From NCBI RefSeq assembly GCF_964340395.1, contig NC_135552.1, forward strand, positions 13,533,694 through 13,597,693: DNA of 64,000 nt, read 5' to 3'. Under the pieces are notes generated by a model. The model did not search any database, had not been told where the DNA came from, and saw only the letters and a program-made list of their open reading frames with translations. Each line of letters begins with the position of its first letter. Positions within the stretch are counted from its first letter, which is position 1. The translations under genes were made by a program, and so were the position numbers. The DNA is from Glandiceps talaboti (Eukaryota > Hemichordata > Enteropneusta > Spengelidae). This document shows positions 24,322 through 36,823 of the stretch, in pieces.

Positions 24322-27300
24322 GGGAGATAGAAGAACGTTTGCAACATTAGATTTCAAGAATATCGTTCCATCGTTTTTATTTACGTTAAAATCAATTTAT
24401 TGAGATGTTTGGTGGATTGAATGTGATATAATTATAATGAATTTATAATATATTTCAAAATAACATTATTACGTGATAACACCATTTTTTTTTTCATTTT
24501 TGAGATCGTGTGAGATTATTTGTTTATATCACAACGGTTGCTGATGACTGTTTAACTTGATAGCGTTAGTCTGCTGGCTTTAGTAATTAACAGTGTTAAA
24601 ATATCACGAGGCTGTTTTGCACTTTGTACATTTCATTTGTACCGGGGGGGGGGGGTGTCAAAATGACACCGAAATAGACACATGCTTTTAACTTGACTAC
24701 AGCGTAATCGCTTATAGACGCGTAAAATGAAAGTTGTTCGGCATACAGTATAAATATGATACAACACCTGGGTCCTCAAATGCTTCAAATATATATAAAC
24801 AATATGGTGAAACGGCTATTGGTATTTAGTCAAGGGTCTGATTTTACACACATATACACATGCAAATAAACAACAAGTGATAAGTTATTATTAAACACGG
24901 TGAACAGAGAAATTGACACGCTTTTTGTAGCGTGTCTAATTGTTTATAAACCCGTGATAAGAAAGTTGTTTGAATAACAATTTACAATAAAAGTCGTGTC
25001 TGTCTCCAAAGACTTTTTTAAAACTATGAATAAAAAGAGTGTTTCTACTTGTGCAAAGTAGCGTCAATGTATATGACAGCTCGCGGACACTCGTGAACAA
25101 TGACCCGGTATACGTTTACATGGTTTTACGTAAGATGCCGGTTGAAATGCGAGTACTATAATACAGCGAATAAAATAAACCTGTCATCATCGCAAGACGA
25201 GAATTTTCCAGTTATCAGATTTGCACAACCACTCTTCCTACATACTATTGATTGCTATTTTCATTAAAAAAAAGAGTCTGTATAGGTGCGAATTGAAATT
25301 CTGAGGAAAATAACGTGACGGTGGTGAATACAATATCGACATGGTACTCGTGAGGTGAATTATTAACGCCCTGAACTATTCCTTGCATTTTAAGTCGGTG
25401 AAAGCTCTCGTGTTACGATAACAACTGTCGGTAGTTGCTATGGGTCTTGCAAGTAGTCTCCTGACTCGTACAGCAAACGTACGCTCTACACCAATTAGTT
25501 TACACGTCGGCGCGTATAACCACGGTTTAATTCATATTTCAAAATATCAAGCTATTCTCATTTTCCCTCGTGTTTGGAATATCAAAGTTACATTATTCTA
25601 TTAAATTTGATCCATTGTAACTGATAGGTGTAGACATATGAATCGAAGCCGACACTCTGGCGATGATACCAAATCGCGTTGGCGTAAGATTAAAGAAAAA
25701 TATAAGAAAACCTTGATGATGGATTGAACATAATCCCTACCACGTATCTAGGCTATGTACTTCATGTTACTAAATTTTAAACATCGGGTGTACATTTCCC
25801 TTTACAAAAAAAGGTAATGGGAAATGTTCGAGGAAAAAAGGTTAAGGCATCATGGCAGAACTGTGTCACACAAATTTGTAAATCTGTAGTTTATGGTAGC
25901 TGGCAATAACTAACGAGAAATGCACGGTATCGCACCGTTGTTTAGAGAATGTCTCGTGTACACCTTACATAACGTTTTCGCAGTTTCGTGATAAAACTGT
26001 TGCTTGCTTGGTTTCTAGACTATACACATAATACAGTACAGCATGGTTGTGAAGTGACTCACGGCGGTCTTCTGCAACCGTTAGTTGCTACACTCTCGCG
26101 TTATCGCGATGAACTCAAATGAAAAACACATATATCATACAACTAAACAAATCTACAATTAAATAACGTGTATATGGTTGTAAAAATTACATGTAAGCTT
26201 ACCAAGTTACGGTGTCCTTCCATCGATGTACACAACCATGTAACCTGAATAAACACTGTCTTAACTGATCGGCTCTACGTATACTAGTGTTTACCGCATC
26301 ACAACACACTGGCGCTATCACTTACCGTAAAGCCCAAAAAAATGTAGCTACATAACTTAACGAAATTGTAGAAGATATAACGCGGAAAAAAAATCATACA
26401 CATAGTTTCTTTACTATTAATATACAATGGTCGAAATTTTTAAACGAAATTTTCTGTTTTCCTTTTCAAAATGTTAAACAAAAGAGAAAGCGTAATTTTT
26501 AAGTAATTTTTTGTTTAAATTCCCATTGGTTATTTATATACAAACAGTTATTTGAATAATTCCACTCACGTCGATTAGGTTTAATAAGTATCGCACAGCA
26601 GAACAACTCTGAACCGTAATTCTTTAATCTAGAGATGTTTTCTTTTGTACTTCGAGATTTGTGTTTGATTTTAAGTGAAGTCTAAATAGAGGTTTGACGT
26701 TATATTCCCCTCAGACCATTGATCATTAAGGAATAGCATCTCAACCGCGATGGATTTGATGAATGATTGATTTGATTGCATATTTTGGGATAATTACACT
26801 ATAAATAGGAAAATAATAGAAGAATTGAAGGAGTCTGCCTCCTGGGGTGGAAAATTACATAGCAATGAAAGATAAATGCATTTCTATAATTTTCTAAATT
26901 CGACCCTGAAAGAAACTTGTCTGTGAGACCTGGCAGTCAACGCGGGGTTTGATTTAAGCTGCAATCAATCATAATCTACCTCACTAATCGACCGTAAATC
27001 ACGGTTTTCTAGTACTTTATTGGCGTTCCAATATTGTGTGTACATTTCATGATAAATCTACACCCCATTACAGTCTGTGTTGATTTCAAGATAAATGAAA
27101 CTACGTGTAAATATAAATGAAACATTGTTCAGATAATTTCCTCACTTGATTCGTGGTCTCCCACTAAGACGACACTTAAAATCCTGAATCCACTTTTTTT
27201 GGGGTCATATTTGATCCCCTAAATGAATGAAATTTATCAACGGTAACATAGCAGTATCAAGTGGGCAATCAATCGTAATTATGATGAATGACCTGTAATT

Positions 27301-28532
27301 AATATCGTGAAATGTACATGATTTTGACAGACGACGGGGAAACCATGAATGTGTTCATTTCATAATTATACAACATCGCGATTTAATTCAAATACAAACA
27401 TGGAATGTGTTCAGACCATCGGCAATTATGAATAAGGCTTACAAGTTCGCGACGTAAACCTTGAATGCACATGACTATATGTATAGCTAACATCTTTCTA
27501 ATCCATCTAATAAGCAAAGTTAAGCTTACGGACATTTCATTAATTTTTTTCTATACTCGATTGAATTTTAAACAAAAATTACGTCTGTTTATACATAAAG
27601 GATTATCTTTGTATACAAGAGTCTAAAATAGAATTAATTTGTGCTGAAATGTTCTAAAGGAGAACAAAATCATCAAATAATTTTAGGCGGGAAAATATTC
27701 AGGTGATCGAAGTGACATCACATATATGAATAATGGCCGGTTGTTTTGGTACGACCTATACCTGCAAAATAATCACAATTTACGACTTCCCTCGGGTCTT
27801 GATTGCAAATTTATAGCGACATTACTCGAGTATGATATTTTAGAAATATTACCGTCACGTCATGGTGAATTACTCACGGTTATATTTTGAATTCTAAAGA
27901 CCGTTATTATAAATGAAGACTCCCTCAATGAAGTATACCGTTTTATAACCCAGGGCCGTTCCTGAATTTTGCAGGAAAGGTTTTTTTTCATCTCAAATAA
28001 CTTTAAAATTTTGATTTTGATATTCATTCATAGGATGAAATTGACACGCAATGTGACAATACATGAATAAATCATTATTAATCAAGCCATTCAACCGTGA
28101 AATTAAAATCGTGGGTTAACATACACGACATCATGATTAGTTGTATGATAGACATATTGTACACAGCCTTGTAAGTATATGTACATGTATAATAACGCGA
28201 TGTTACATTAATAAGTGAAATGTATGTGTTATAAATCCATCTTAGTATTTGAGACTAGACTATGTCAATACGTGCTGTTGAAATCTCGAGTGAGCCGACA
28301 GCGATACATGATGATACACACGCACTCAATATGCCCTCCATCTGCTGGGAGTATAATCACCGAACTCCTTGCCTTGGCACCTACATGGCAACGACCTCTA
28401 TCATTGTATCGGTATGTTAGCAACGAGCTAATAACAAGTAATATGTTATGTGAACGATACATGACTAGAAACTTTAAAAGTAAAAGATAGATAGATTGAA
28501 TTTTATTACTAATTTTTTACTAATTACAACCT

Positions 28533-28684
<152 letters not shown>

Positions 28685-30859
28685 GCGCTTGTGGGACTAG
28701 GGAGACTAGGAGACATCTATAGACTGTAAGATATGTAAGATACGCCGCCCTCACCGGCCCTCTAGCTCTACAATGAGTTTTAATTTTAAAGAAACACTAA
28801 GCTGACGATTACGGTATATCGACAAGAATTTGTTGACAGAGCTTAAATATTTGTATAATGTCCGATAACGTTGCTATACTAAACATACCAATGGTATAGA
28901 TTGAAACCCTACATACAACAACATATATACCTTTATATAAACGTTTCAGAAATTTAAAGTGGGTGTACAATTGAAATGAAAACTTATACTCTTGTACGTT
29001 TGTCTGATGAAAAGTGAACTAACGTTTTAGTTACTGGGTATCAGCAAACTGGTCGGGTCAAAGGTCAGATAGGTCGTCAGAATTGTTATAAACATCCTGA
29101 CCGTGTTTGTTACACATGGTTTTATGTACATTTCGCTTACTAAATACTGTAATCTGTGATTAATGAATGACTTCGTGGTTTAATCACGCATAAAGCGATT
29201 GCTAATATACATATTTGTGATGTTGATCGAAATTAGCAATCGAATGAACCGGATACATTTCACTGTTTAACTTAGAAAAGTTGTAATTTGCATTGAACAT
29301 GGTGAAATACATAAACCGCGGTTCATTAGTAATTCAAGTCGAGTGCTGTGTCCCGTCTTTTGTTTAAACTTCTCCATGGCTGGAGTTCCGAACTACTAGT
29401 ATGTTTAGTTGTTAGCATGTCACTAAACACAACATTTCAGTGTCAATAACCGTACCTGCATAATATGTGTGTTGAGTTGCGTGTCACGAATGCGATCATA
29501 AATTTTACTCTTCTCCATAATAATGAAATAATGTATTCCCCTGGCACTCGTCTTTTTAACGAATCATGCTATAAACATGGTTTTAAAGAAAGTAATTACA
29601 ATAATATTTTTCGTTTATTTTATAGTTAAGATTTTACTGCTGAGAATTTGTGAAGTTATAGTCACGCAGTTTCAAGTTAATAATCCTTGAGTTGATTTAT
29701 AGTATGCTAGTATAGCCCTAAGAATGCGATTTAAATGAGGGTTTCACGTAGCTCGTTATTGTCAACAATACTCGGGTAACGATGAGCTATAGTAATAACT
29801 CTACTACTTACCTATCAGGTATATATCCCATCTACGGTAACTATGGGAACAACCAAGTTTGAAAAACTAGTCTTCTTTCACAAAAAAGTCGGACAGAGAA
29901 ACCGACAACTTTGGCAACTTTCTTGGTCAATTACAACGAATACTATACTAGTCATACATTGTGGCTTGAGCCTCGGAACCAAGTTACTCAACATCGTACA
30001 TGAGGTTCAGATAGCTATAGTAGTTCAGACTGTTAACTGGACAACCACTTCAGATCACGAGAGTTTCACTCAATATAACCGTCAACGTCCGTAGTTACTT
30101 GTAAGTTCAGCACACTTGTTTAGTTGTCGAGGGGCGTCACCAAAGCACCAACATTCCTAAGTTTGGACGCTGTTTCTCCCAGCTCCAATAGAGTCAGATG
30201 AAATGAGCTAGCTATGCAAACGTGTGCATGCGCAGTTCTGACAAACATATGCGACTGTGTTTTATTTTTGTACATGGTTATTTTTGTGTGAAAAACTTCC
30301 GATCGGACTTGACAGTCCACAATATAAAATCAAAATTTTGAGAGAATAACAGGAGTACATTCCTTTTGCTGTGAAATTGAGTCTACACAAGTTAGCTGTA
30401 AACTGAGAAAAACTGCATTCAAGCAAAACATCAACATGTTGTAAGATAAGTGACGACCTGGATAGACCCACCCCTTGTATTTCATTTTCAGTACGTATAC
30501 CCCTTGCATTTCCAGTACACACAGTGTAGTGTATATTTCTTAAACATGAAGCAAATAAGGGTGAACCAACGTTTGTGATATGTAAATGAACGTGAGACAT
30601 TGTCAGGTTCGAATTCCCTACAAAACATGATGTGCTCGTTTCTAGCTGCACAGTAATGGTTATAGTATTCCGTACTGCAGACGCATACTAGACGCCCTTG
30701 CACGTAGTTTATTATCACCCTTTGTATAGGTTTATCCCCACTGGCCCCAGCCTACAGTAAAATACTTGCTATTACAATACAATGCTAATTACCAGAGTTG
30801 TTAAATGAAAAGGAGGTTAATTTAAATTGAAATATCTTGTACGGGGTTTAACCAGTCAT

Positions 30860-31212
30860 TAAATTACATAGACATTGTTTGTACGATACTATACACTGGA
30901 ACAACTTACCTCTTGATGTTAGGTCCAAATCATCAAGGAATGTTTTTCGTAACTCACTAAAAGATTTTCTTCACCTGATATGAATATACTGCAACTCATG
31001 TTGATGTGCAATCTATATATTTTCATAGATATTTAGTGGGGTTTTTTTCACTGCCCTCTTTATACTTTGTCATGTATTTATTTATAAATTTTATGTACAG
31101 TGTCTAAGGAGACAGACTTGATTAGCAAGTAGCTATTTTTCTGGTCTCCTTTTACCTACCTCAAAACATGTATTATTTATTTTGTCTACAAATGTAAAAA
31201 TTAATAAGTAGG
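30860..31212 (+). mobile_element. non-LTR retrotransposon (LINE) 3'-end relic
   Basis: At 30897-30983 the frame WNNLPLDVRSKSSRNVFRNS continues to KDFLHLI and a stop, the typical C-terminal end of CR1/Jockey-type reverse-transcriptase proteins. The following 3' UTR contains GGAGACAGACTTG and, about 30 bp on, GGTCTCC, which can form a stem-loop like those in CR1-group tails. The element is heavily 5'-truncated; no catalytic RT motif is present. Confidence 0.7.
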
Positions 31213-31252
31213 TAATAAAGAAGGCATATATATATATATGCCTTCTTTATTA
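31213..31252. repeat. 40-bp perfect palindrome
   Basis: Arms TAATAAAGAAGGCATATA pair perfectly around an AT core, immediately after the LINE tail. It would form a stable cruciform or hairpin. Confidence 0.9.
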
Positions 31253-32395
31253 TATATATTATATATAATTTTATAAGGCATCCCACGTGAAGTCACATAA
31301 GTCAATAACTGAGAAAATTCGTGGCATATTCCATAATATGCCACAGATTCTGATAGCCAAGGGAAACTCGCCTAAGCTGAACTATGACATGTATATTTGA
31401 CATAAAAAAGTACAGTATTCTTTTACGTAATGTGCATTACAAAAGAATTACAATATCGAGTGGGGAATAAACCTATGGAGAGATTGGAACCCTGTACATG
31501 GTATCTATCCGAGAGACTAATTTTTCTTGTCAAATTTGGCGAAGCGAAGTTCTGCTTTCTTTTGTGGGTTAGTAGAGAATGTTTTGTGTTTATATCTCAT
31601 ATAACACTGTCAGATATTAGAGATCAATAAAGAAAGACAAGCAAAGGACCGTTGATCAGTGCTAATAGCACAGCGCCCTCAATGATCGATCACGCTCACA
31701 CTTTATAGTAAGTTCAAGACGAAGATCAAGAGTAAACGTATTTCAACTCCTCAAGAGCAAGTTGGTTGATGAACTCTATAGTCAAGTAAGACATCGAACC
31801 TGTTTTGTCCGTTTCCACCGACCAACACGATCACAAAATGTATTAGTATATACATATACTTTCGTTTGTATAATCGTGAGAGGGCAGTACACTGTCACCG
31901 GTGGCGGCGCTCTTGTGTAATAAATCATATCGCGATCAACGTGGGGAGAAAGGGTTAGAGAGTTCATTCGTATAGCCCAATATCACTGCATCCGGGTATT
32001 GTATCTACCATCCAGATATTGTAGTAAACAATGATACAACTTTTTGTTGTATTATATTAAAAGTGATTTTTAGAAAAATACTGCCAATGACAACGTGCAC
32101 AACTGAAATCCAATGTCTGAAATACACATACAGTGAGAGAAACACCTAAAACATGAAAACACCCGTAGAGGATAATGGAACATCCCATGGACTTTAGCCA
32201 AGCGATTATGTAACAATATATACCCATACCTCAGGCTTCCATCTAACAGAAAATCACTCTTTTGGACATAACTTGAAAACGACTGATCAGATCACTTTCA
32301 TTTGAACAATTTTTCATCTACACATCATAAGAAATATCCACACCAAATTTGAAATCAATGGATCCAGTGCTTTCTAACATTAAGTTCACAAATGC

Positions 32396-32499
32396 ATGCA
32401 TGCATGCACGCACGCACACACACACACATACACACACACACACATACATACTGATACATACATACATACATACATACTGTTATACATACATACATACAT

Positions 32500-32530
<31 letters not shown>

Positions 32531-32550
32531 TACACACACACACATACACA

Positions 32551-32593
<43 letters not shown>
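32396..32593. repeat. compound (CA)n/(ATAC)n microsatellite
   Basis: Alternating CACA and CATA blocks with two short interruptions. Confidence 0.97.
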
Positions 32594-32594
<1 letters not shown>

Positions 32595-33440
32595 ACTTGA
32601 TATCTATAGCACACAGAACCTCAGTTCAGTTGTGCTAAAAATGAAATTGAACAATTTGAATGTGTCGATACGATAGAGAGTTTATTTTCTATACAGACAG
32701 ACTTCTCAATTACAAAAATACCATCGTGTACAGACTTCTATAATGAAAAAAAAAGATATCATTAAAATGTGCAACGACATACACAATGATAAAGTTGTTC
32801 TGAGTATAAAAAAAAAACTTTGGGAAAGAAGCCTCTAAGGTTTTGGTCATTATCTCCTTGTAAAGTTATGTTCACCATTTTGAATCAATAAAATAGTTAT
32901 TACTATTATTATTACTATTACATGTATGACTGCATATATTCATTCTCTGATCTCTCAACAAATATCAAACATTTAAAAAACAATGACAGGTTTACAACAA
33001 GCAAGTTCAAAGTATTGAAAACTAAATCCAGATTTTTTAAAAGTGGCACGGTCTGTAACTGGGGCCGCATTTTCAGTTTGAAGTCGGTCTACACAAATAC
33101 ATCTACATTATACATCTAAAACTAATTTATGAGATACAAACATCAACATAAATGTGATAGAAGTGAGTGAGTGAGTGAGTACAAAACAGCTTGATATTAA
33201 AATAAGGCTTGTTTTTTCTCAAATTTACTGGTAACTAAAAAATGATGTCACAATGTCATTATTTATTCATATCTGCATAGCTGGCGACAGATCTACCAGC
33301 TCTTAGACAAAATTCAATTTATTTACACAGGTTACATTGCACAAGTAGTTCAAAGTTTTTTTGGCTTTTAAGCTTTCGATCTGTTCTTGGTCTACGATCC
33401 TTATCAGAATGACAAATCTAATTGAAATTGTTACAGCTGA

Positions 33441-33456
33441 CCACTAGGTGGCAGTA
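33441..33456 (+). promoter_or_regulatory. CTCF-like motif
   Basis: CCACTAGGTGGCAGTA fits the bilaterian CTCF core consensus CCASYAGRKGGCRSYR at every position. Confidence 0.45.
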
Positions 33457-34642
33457 TGATCAGTTGAATGTAGATGTTACAAAATTTCAAGATCTCTGGT
33501 GATCTTGGAATTTGTCTTTCTGTTGAAGATCATAGACCAATACAGACTGAAAACTCAATGCTAAAAACTGGCACTGCTTGTGTAATAACGTGGGTAAATC
33601 ATTTGATCAACATTTTTGGACTTAATTCAACATTCCAGTTATTGGAAGTACTGTGGAAGTATATGAATATTTCTAACTAACTTTCAAAAAACCTTACAAG
33701 TTACAGACTGTGCCTCTTGAAATTTCAAAGGTTACTATAGTATTAAATAACTTGTTCACAAAAACACTCCGATTTTCTTCTATAATATAAACATTTGTTG
33801 TCAACAAATTTTGTTCTGGAAAAAGTCAAATTTTTGTACACAAAAAAAATCAAAACTATTATATATGATACATGATATTGTACATAATGGGTTGTTGTTG
33901 CAGTCAAGATGTAGTTTAGATTCCTAGCAACTGATCCATTTATATATCGGCTTGCTCTCACAGAAATAAATGTTTCCACAAACACACCTGGTGGTTTCAC
34001 AATGCTGAATTGATATTGATAAAGATTAACCCAAATTTTAAAGTATAGTTTGTGTTGTTATGGTAACAAGACAACAATCTGAAAGGGGTAAACTTTGCAG
34101 CTGCAAAGGAGTGCAGAATACAGATTTTCTTACATTACAGAATGGAAATTCATCACATATTGACAAGCACTTGTAATTGGCTATTTCAATCAAACTCATT
34201 AATATTTAATTAGTCTGACCTTTCAGTTGACCTCACCTCAACAAACATCTGACATATTCATATTTGACAAAACTCTACCCACATCTAATATACGTCACAT
34301 GGGGAGGCGATAGTGTCATGTCAAATTTCTACACTTACAGGATCTCAAGGCTTGACATGGAAAATGTATGAAACAGTTAGAAGTAGCAACAGGCATGAGA
34401 AATGTTACATAATTGAAGACTTTGTCTACTTCATGAAGTGTGCCCTCTAAGGTAGAAACATGCCAGTCTATCTGTCATTCCATTATTTTTACCACAGATG
34501 TTGGTACTTGCCTTATCTCTGTCTAGAAACTTTTCGATTCTTGCACCTTAACCATGTCAAATGCAGAGCAGACTTTTTGAACTACTAAGGTAATTCATGT
34601 AAAGAGTGTGAAAATCATGTCGCAATGTCCGTTTTGTTACAG

Positions 34643-34857
34643 CAGCTGTGAGTAAAAAGTTACTAGACACTGATTCTGATAAGTTGGACATCAACTCACT
34701 AGCACAGGAAAAGGAGCTATTGCAGACAGAGATAAGGAGAGTTAAAGATGAGAAATAAGTAGAGACTTTACAATAGCAACTGTTAGGAAATCCTGGTGTG
34801 GAATATGACAATATTGAATATGGCAAGTCTCTGGACTATGGCTATTGGTATATATGC
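34643..34857 (+). pseudogene. decayed coding relic with coiled-coil character
   Basis: After an acceptor-like GTTTTGTTACAG one frame reads AVSKKLLDTDSDKLDINSLA, QEKELLQTEIRRVKDEK, stop, VETLQ, stop, QLLGNPGVEYDNIEYGKSLD. Charged heptad-like sequence, a continuous frame across two stops and the lack of partner exons suggest a dead exon or gene fragment. I do not recognise the parent protein. It could instead be the last exon of an unseen gene ending at the first stop. Confidence 0.35.
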
Positions 34858-35379
34858 ATTTTTAAATGATTTCGGTTGACAGAGATAGGTACATTTATTC
34901 ATTTATCTTTTTCTGTAAAAGTTAATGATTCTCTTTGCCATAAACTGATTCCAAAAATATTCTAAACACAGGATAATTCTGACATTTTTGATGAAAATTT
35001 TGACAATATGAGAAGTAGATGAATTGGAGAATTCTATGTCATGCCTGGCTCAGAAATTTAGGAGAAATATTTCATAGCATGCTTTTTATCTTTTAAATAC
35101 GTCAGAAAAATATTTCAAAACAAAAACAAAACAAAACTTTCATAATTCATTGATTGTCAATTGCAAGCTTCCATCATTGTTTGATACACCTCAAAATTAA
35201 AAATTTACATGATGCATAAAAATTTAGAATAAAAAAACATACTTTTTGTTATCATTAAATTAGTCATTTCATCCCTTCTGATAATAATCACAGCAAAATA
35301 TCAAAACTTTGTGAAACATTTGAGATATTTCACTACTAGCGGGCGTTTATATTGATAATTGTTCTGAGTATGGACAATA

Positions 35380-35395
35380 CCACAAGAGGGCACTG
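35380..35395 (+). promoter_or_regulatory. CTCF-like motif, copy 1
   Basis: CCACAAGAGGGCACTG has one mismatch to the CTCF core. The identical sequence occurs at 35852-35867 in the same orientation. Confidence 0.35.
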
Positions 35396-35851
35396 TTTAT
35401 CCCCATCCTAACTACTGGGTAGACTTGATTGACTCCCCTGGTTTATCATGGTGTACACCAGTTGAGTTTATTTTACAATTGTTTGATTCGGGGCTGGTGT
35501 GCACGCATTCTGTTGGGAATGCCCGAATAGCATAACCAATTTTGTCAGTTATAGACTTGGCGGTAGGGAGTGATAAACGTAATCTGAAAGTTTATATTTC
35601 TGTTATATGTACTTAAATTAGTAAAATAACATACTTCCATATGAAGCTAAGAATTGAAATATCATTTTAGAGTAGCTGTAGAAGTTTTATGACATCTATC
35701 GGGAGATGTCATATTTGAATAAGTGGACACTGTCAGCTGACACTTGATTGGATCCCTCAGGGGAACTATCCCGAGCGCATGACGACATAAGCCGGTCGTG
35801 ACCCCGGTGGAATCAACCAGATCACTCAATCAAGTCCACCCACTGATAATA

Positions 35852-35867
35852 CCACAAGAGGGCACTG
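35852..35867 (+). promoter_or_regulatory. CTCF-like motif, copy 2
   Basis: Identical to the motif at 35380-35395, 472 bp away in the same orientation. Confidence 0.35.
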
Positions 35868-36360
35868 TTTTTGACCATCAGCCCATCATCACTGTGGACA
35901 ATATCAATTGACAGCGCTATTTATCAGAACATGATTTAAAAACAAAAATTCTGGCAGTTAACGAAAAAATCAGACTGCAGCATTTAAAGTTCTGTTGAGC
36001 TCACTCTTTCTTCTCCGACAAACATAATCACTGGATAGTGGTCCAAGTTGTGTCATCACTTCTACATCACAGTGTTACGGTTCAAATCTATATGTGAGAA
36101 AGAGTTAAAGAAAACCAACACTACAAAATGCAATACATAAGAACGAAATTGACATCATTCTATAACTGTCTTTCATACTGCAAAACAATGAAGTGATGGC
36201 AGGTGAACTACAATATAAGGGTGACCCTATTTTTTCATGTTTCTCGTTACTTTTTCATGGCAACTATGGGTCGGTCGGTCTATTTTTAAAAAAAGTAAAC
36301 AAATAAAAATCATCATCTTCATGTTTCTCTACATTTCCTTTTTCTCCTTTCTATCTTCTT

Positions 36361-36366
36361 TTTATT
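36361..36366 (-). terminator. candidate PAXIP1 polyadenylation signal
   Basis: AATAAA on the minus strand, about 460 nt past the PAXIP1 stop codon at 36824-36826. Position is plausible; no cleavage evidence. Confidence 0.3.
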
Positions 36367-36823
36367 GGATTCCTGGTAACAAGCCCTTTCCCAGTTTCTC
36401 TACACAGTTGGCACAGAAGCCCTACCCCTTACTTGAATAACTTCCATCATGAAAGAAATACTCTGTTCATGAACAAGCCATCGCCACCATGACTGTAGAC
36501 AATATCGACAGTACAGACACTTGCTTATCCTTGCCAGAGAGGGTGCTGTTCCACAAAATATTAGAGGCGGGCGAAATAATTTTTCTTTCATGAAATAGCT
36601 GAAAATTTGGGACCCAGAAACTGAATTCTAGTCTTTTACTAGAGTTTTCTTCATCAACCCCAATCAATCTTCCTCCCCATCTCCTACAAACACCTTATGA
36701 TTTCACTTGTTCTCTCTTGTCTTGTTCACATTGTGCAGTGAGTCATACACATTACAAAGTCATTTGACTTTTTCCAGTTTGACAACAGACTCAAGAATCA
36801 AACATTTACTAATATTATCCTAA

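Larger units (their letters stand above)
35376..35870. mobile_element. inverted-repeat element flanked by CTCF-like direct repeats
   Basis: Arms GGGTAGACTTGATTGA (35417-) and its near inverse at about 35818-35841 bound a ~425-bp non-coding insert, as in a MITE. A 23-bp exact direct repeat containing CCACAAGAGGGCACTG lies outside each arm (35376-35398 and 35848-35870), but at unequal distances, so it is not a simple target duplication. Confidence 0.55.

Noticed and set aside
35376-35870. The 23-bp direct repeat as a target-site duplication
   Set aside because: It is too long for known DNA transposons and lies at unequal distances from the inverted arms, so it is reported as a repeat with CTCF-like content instead.
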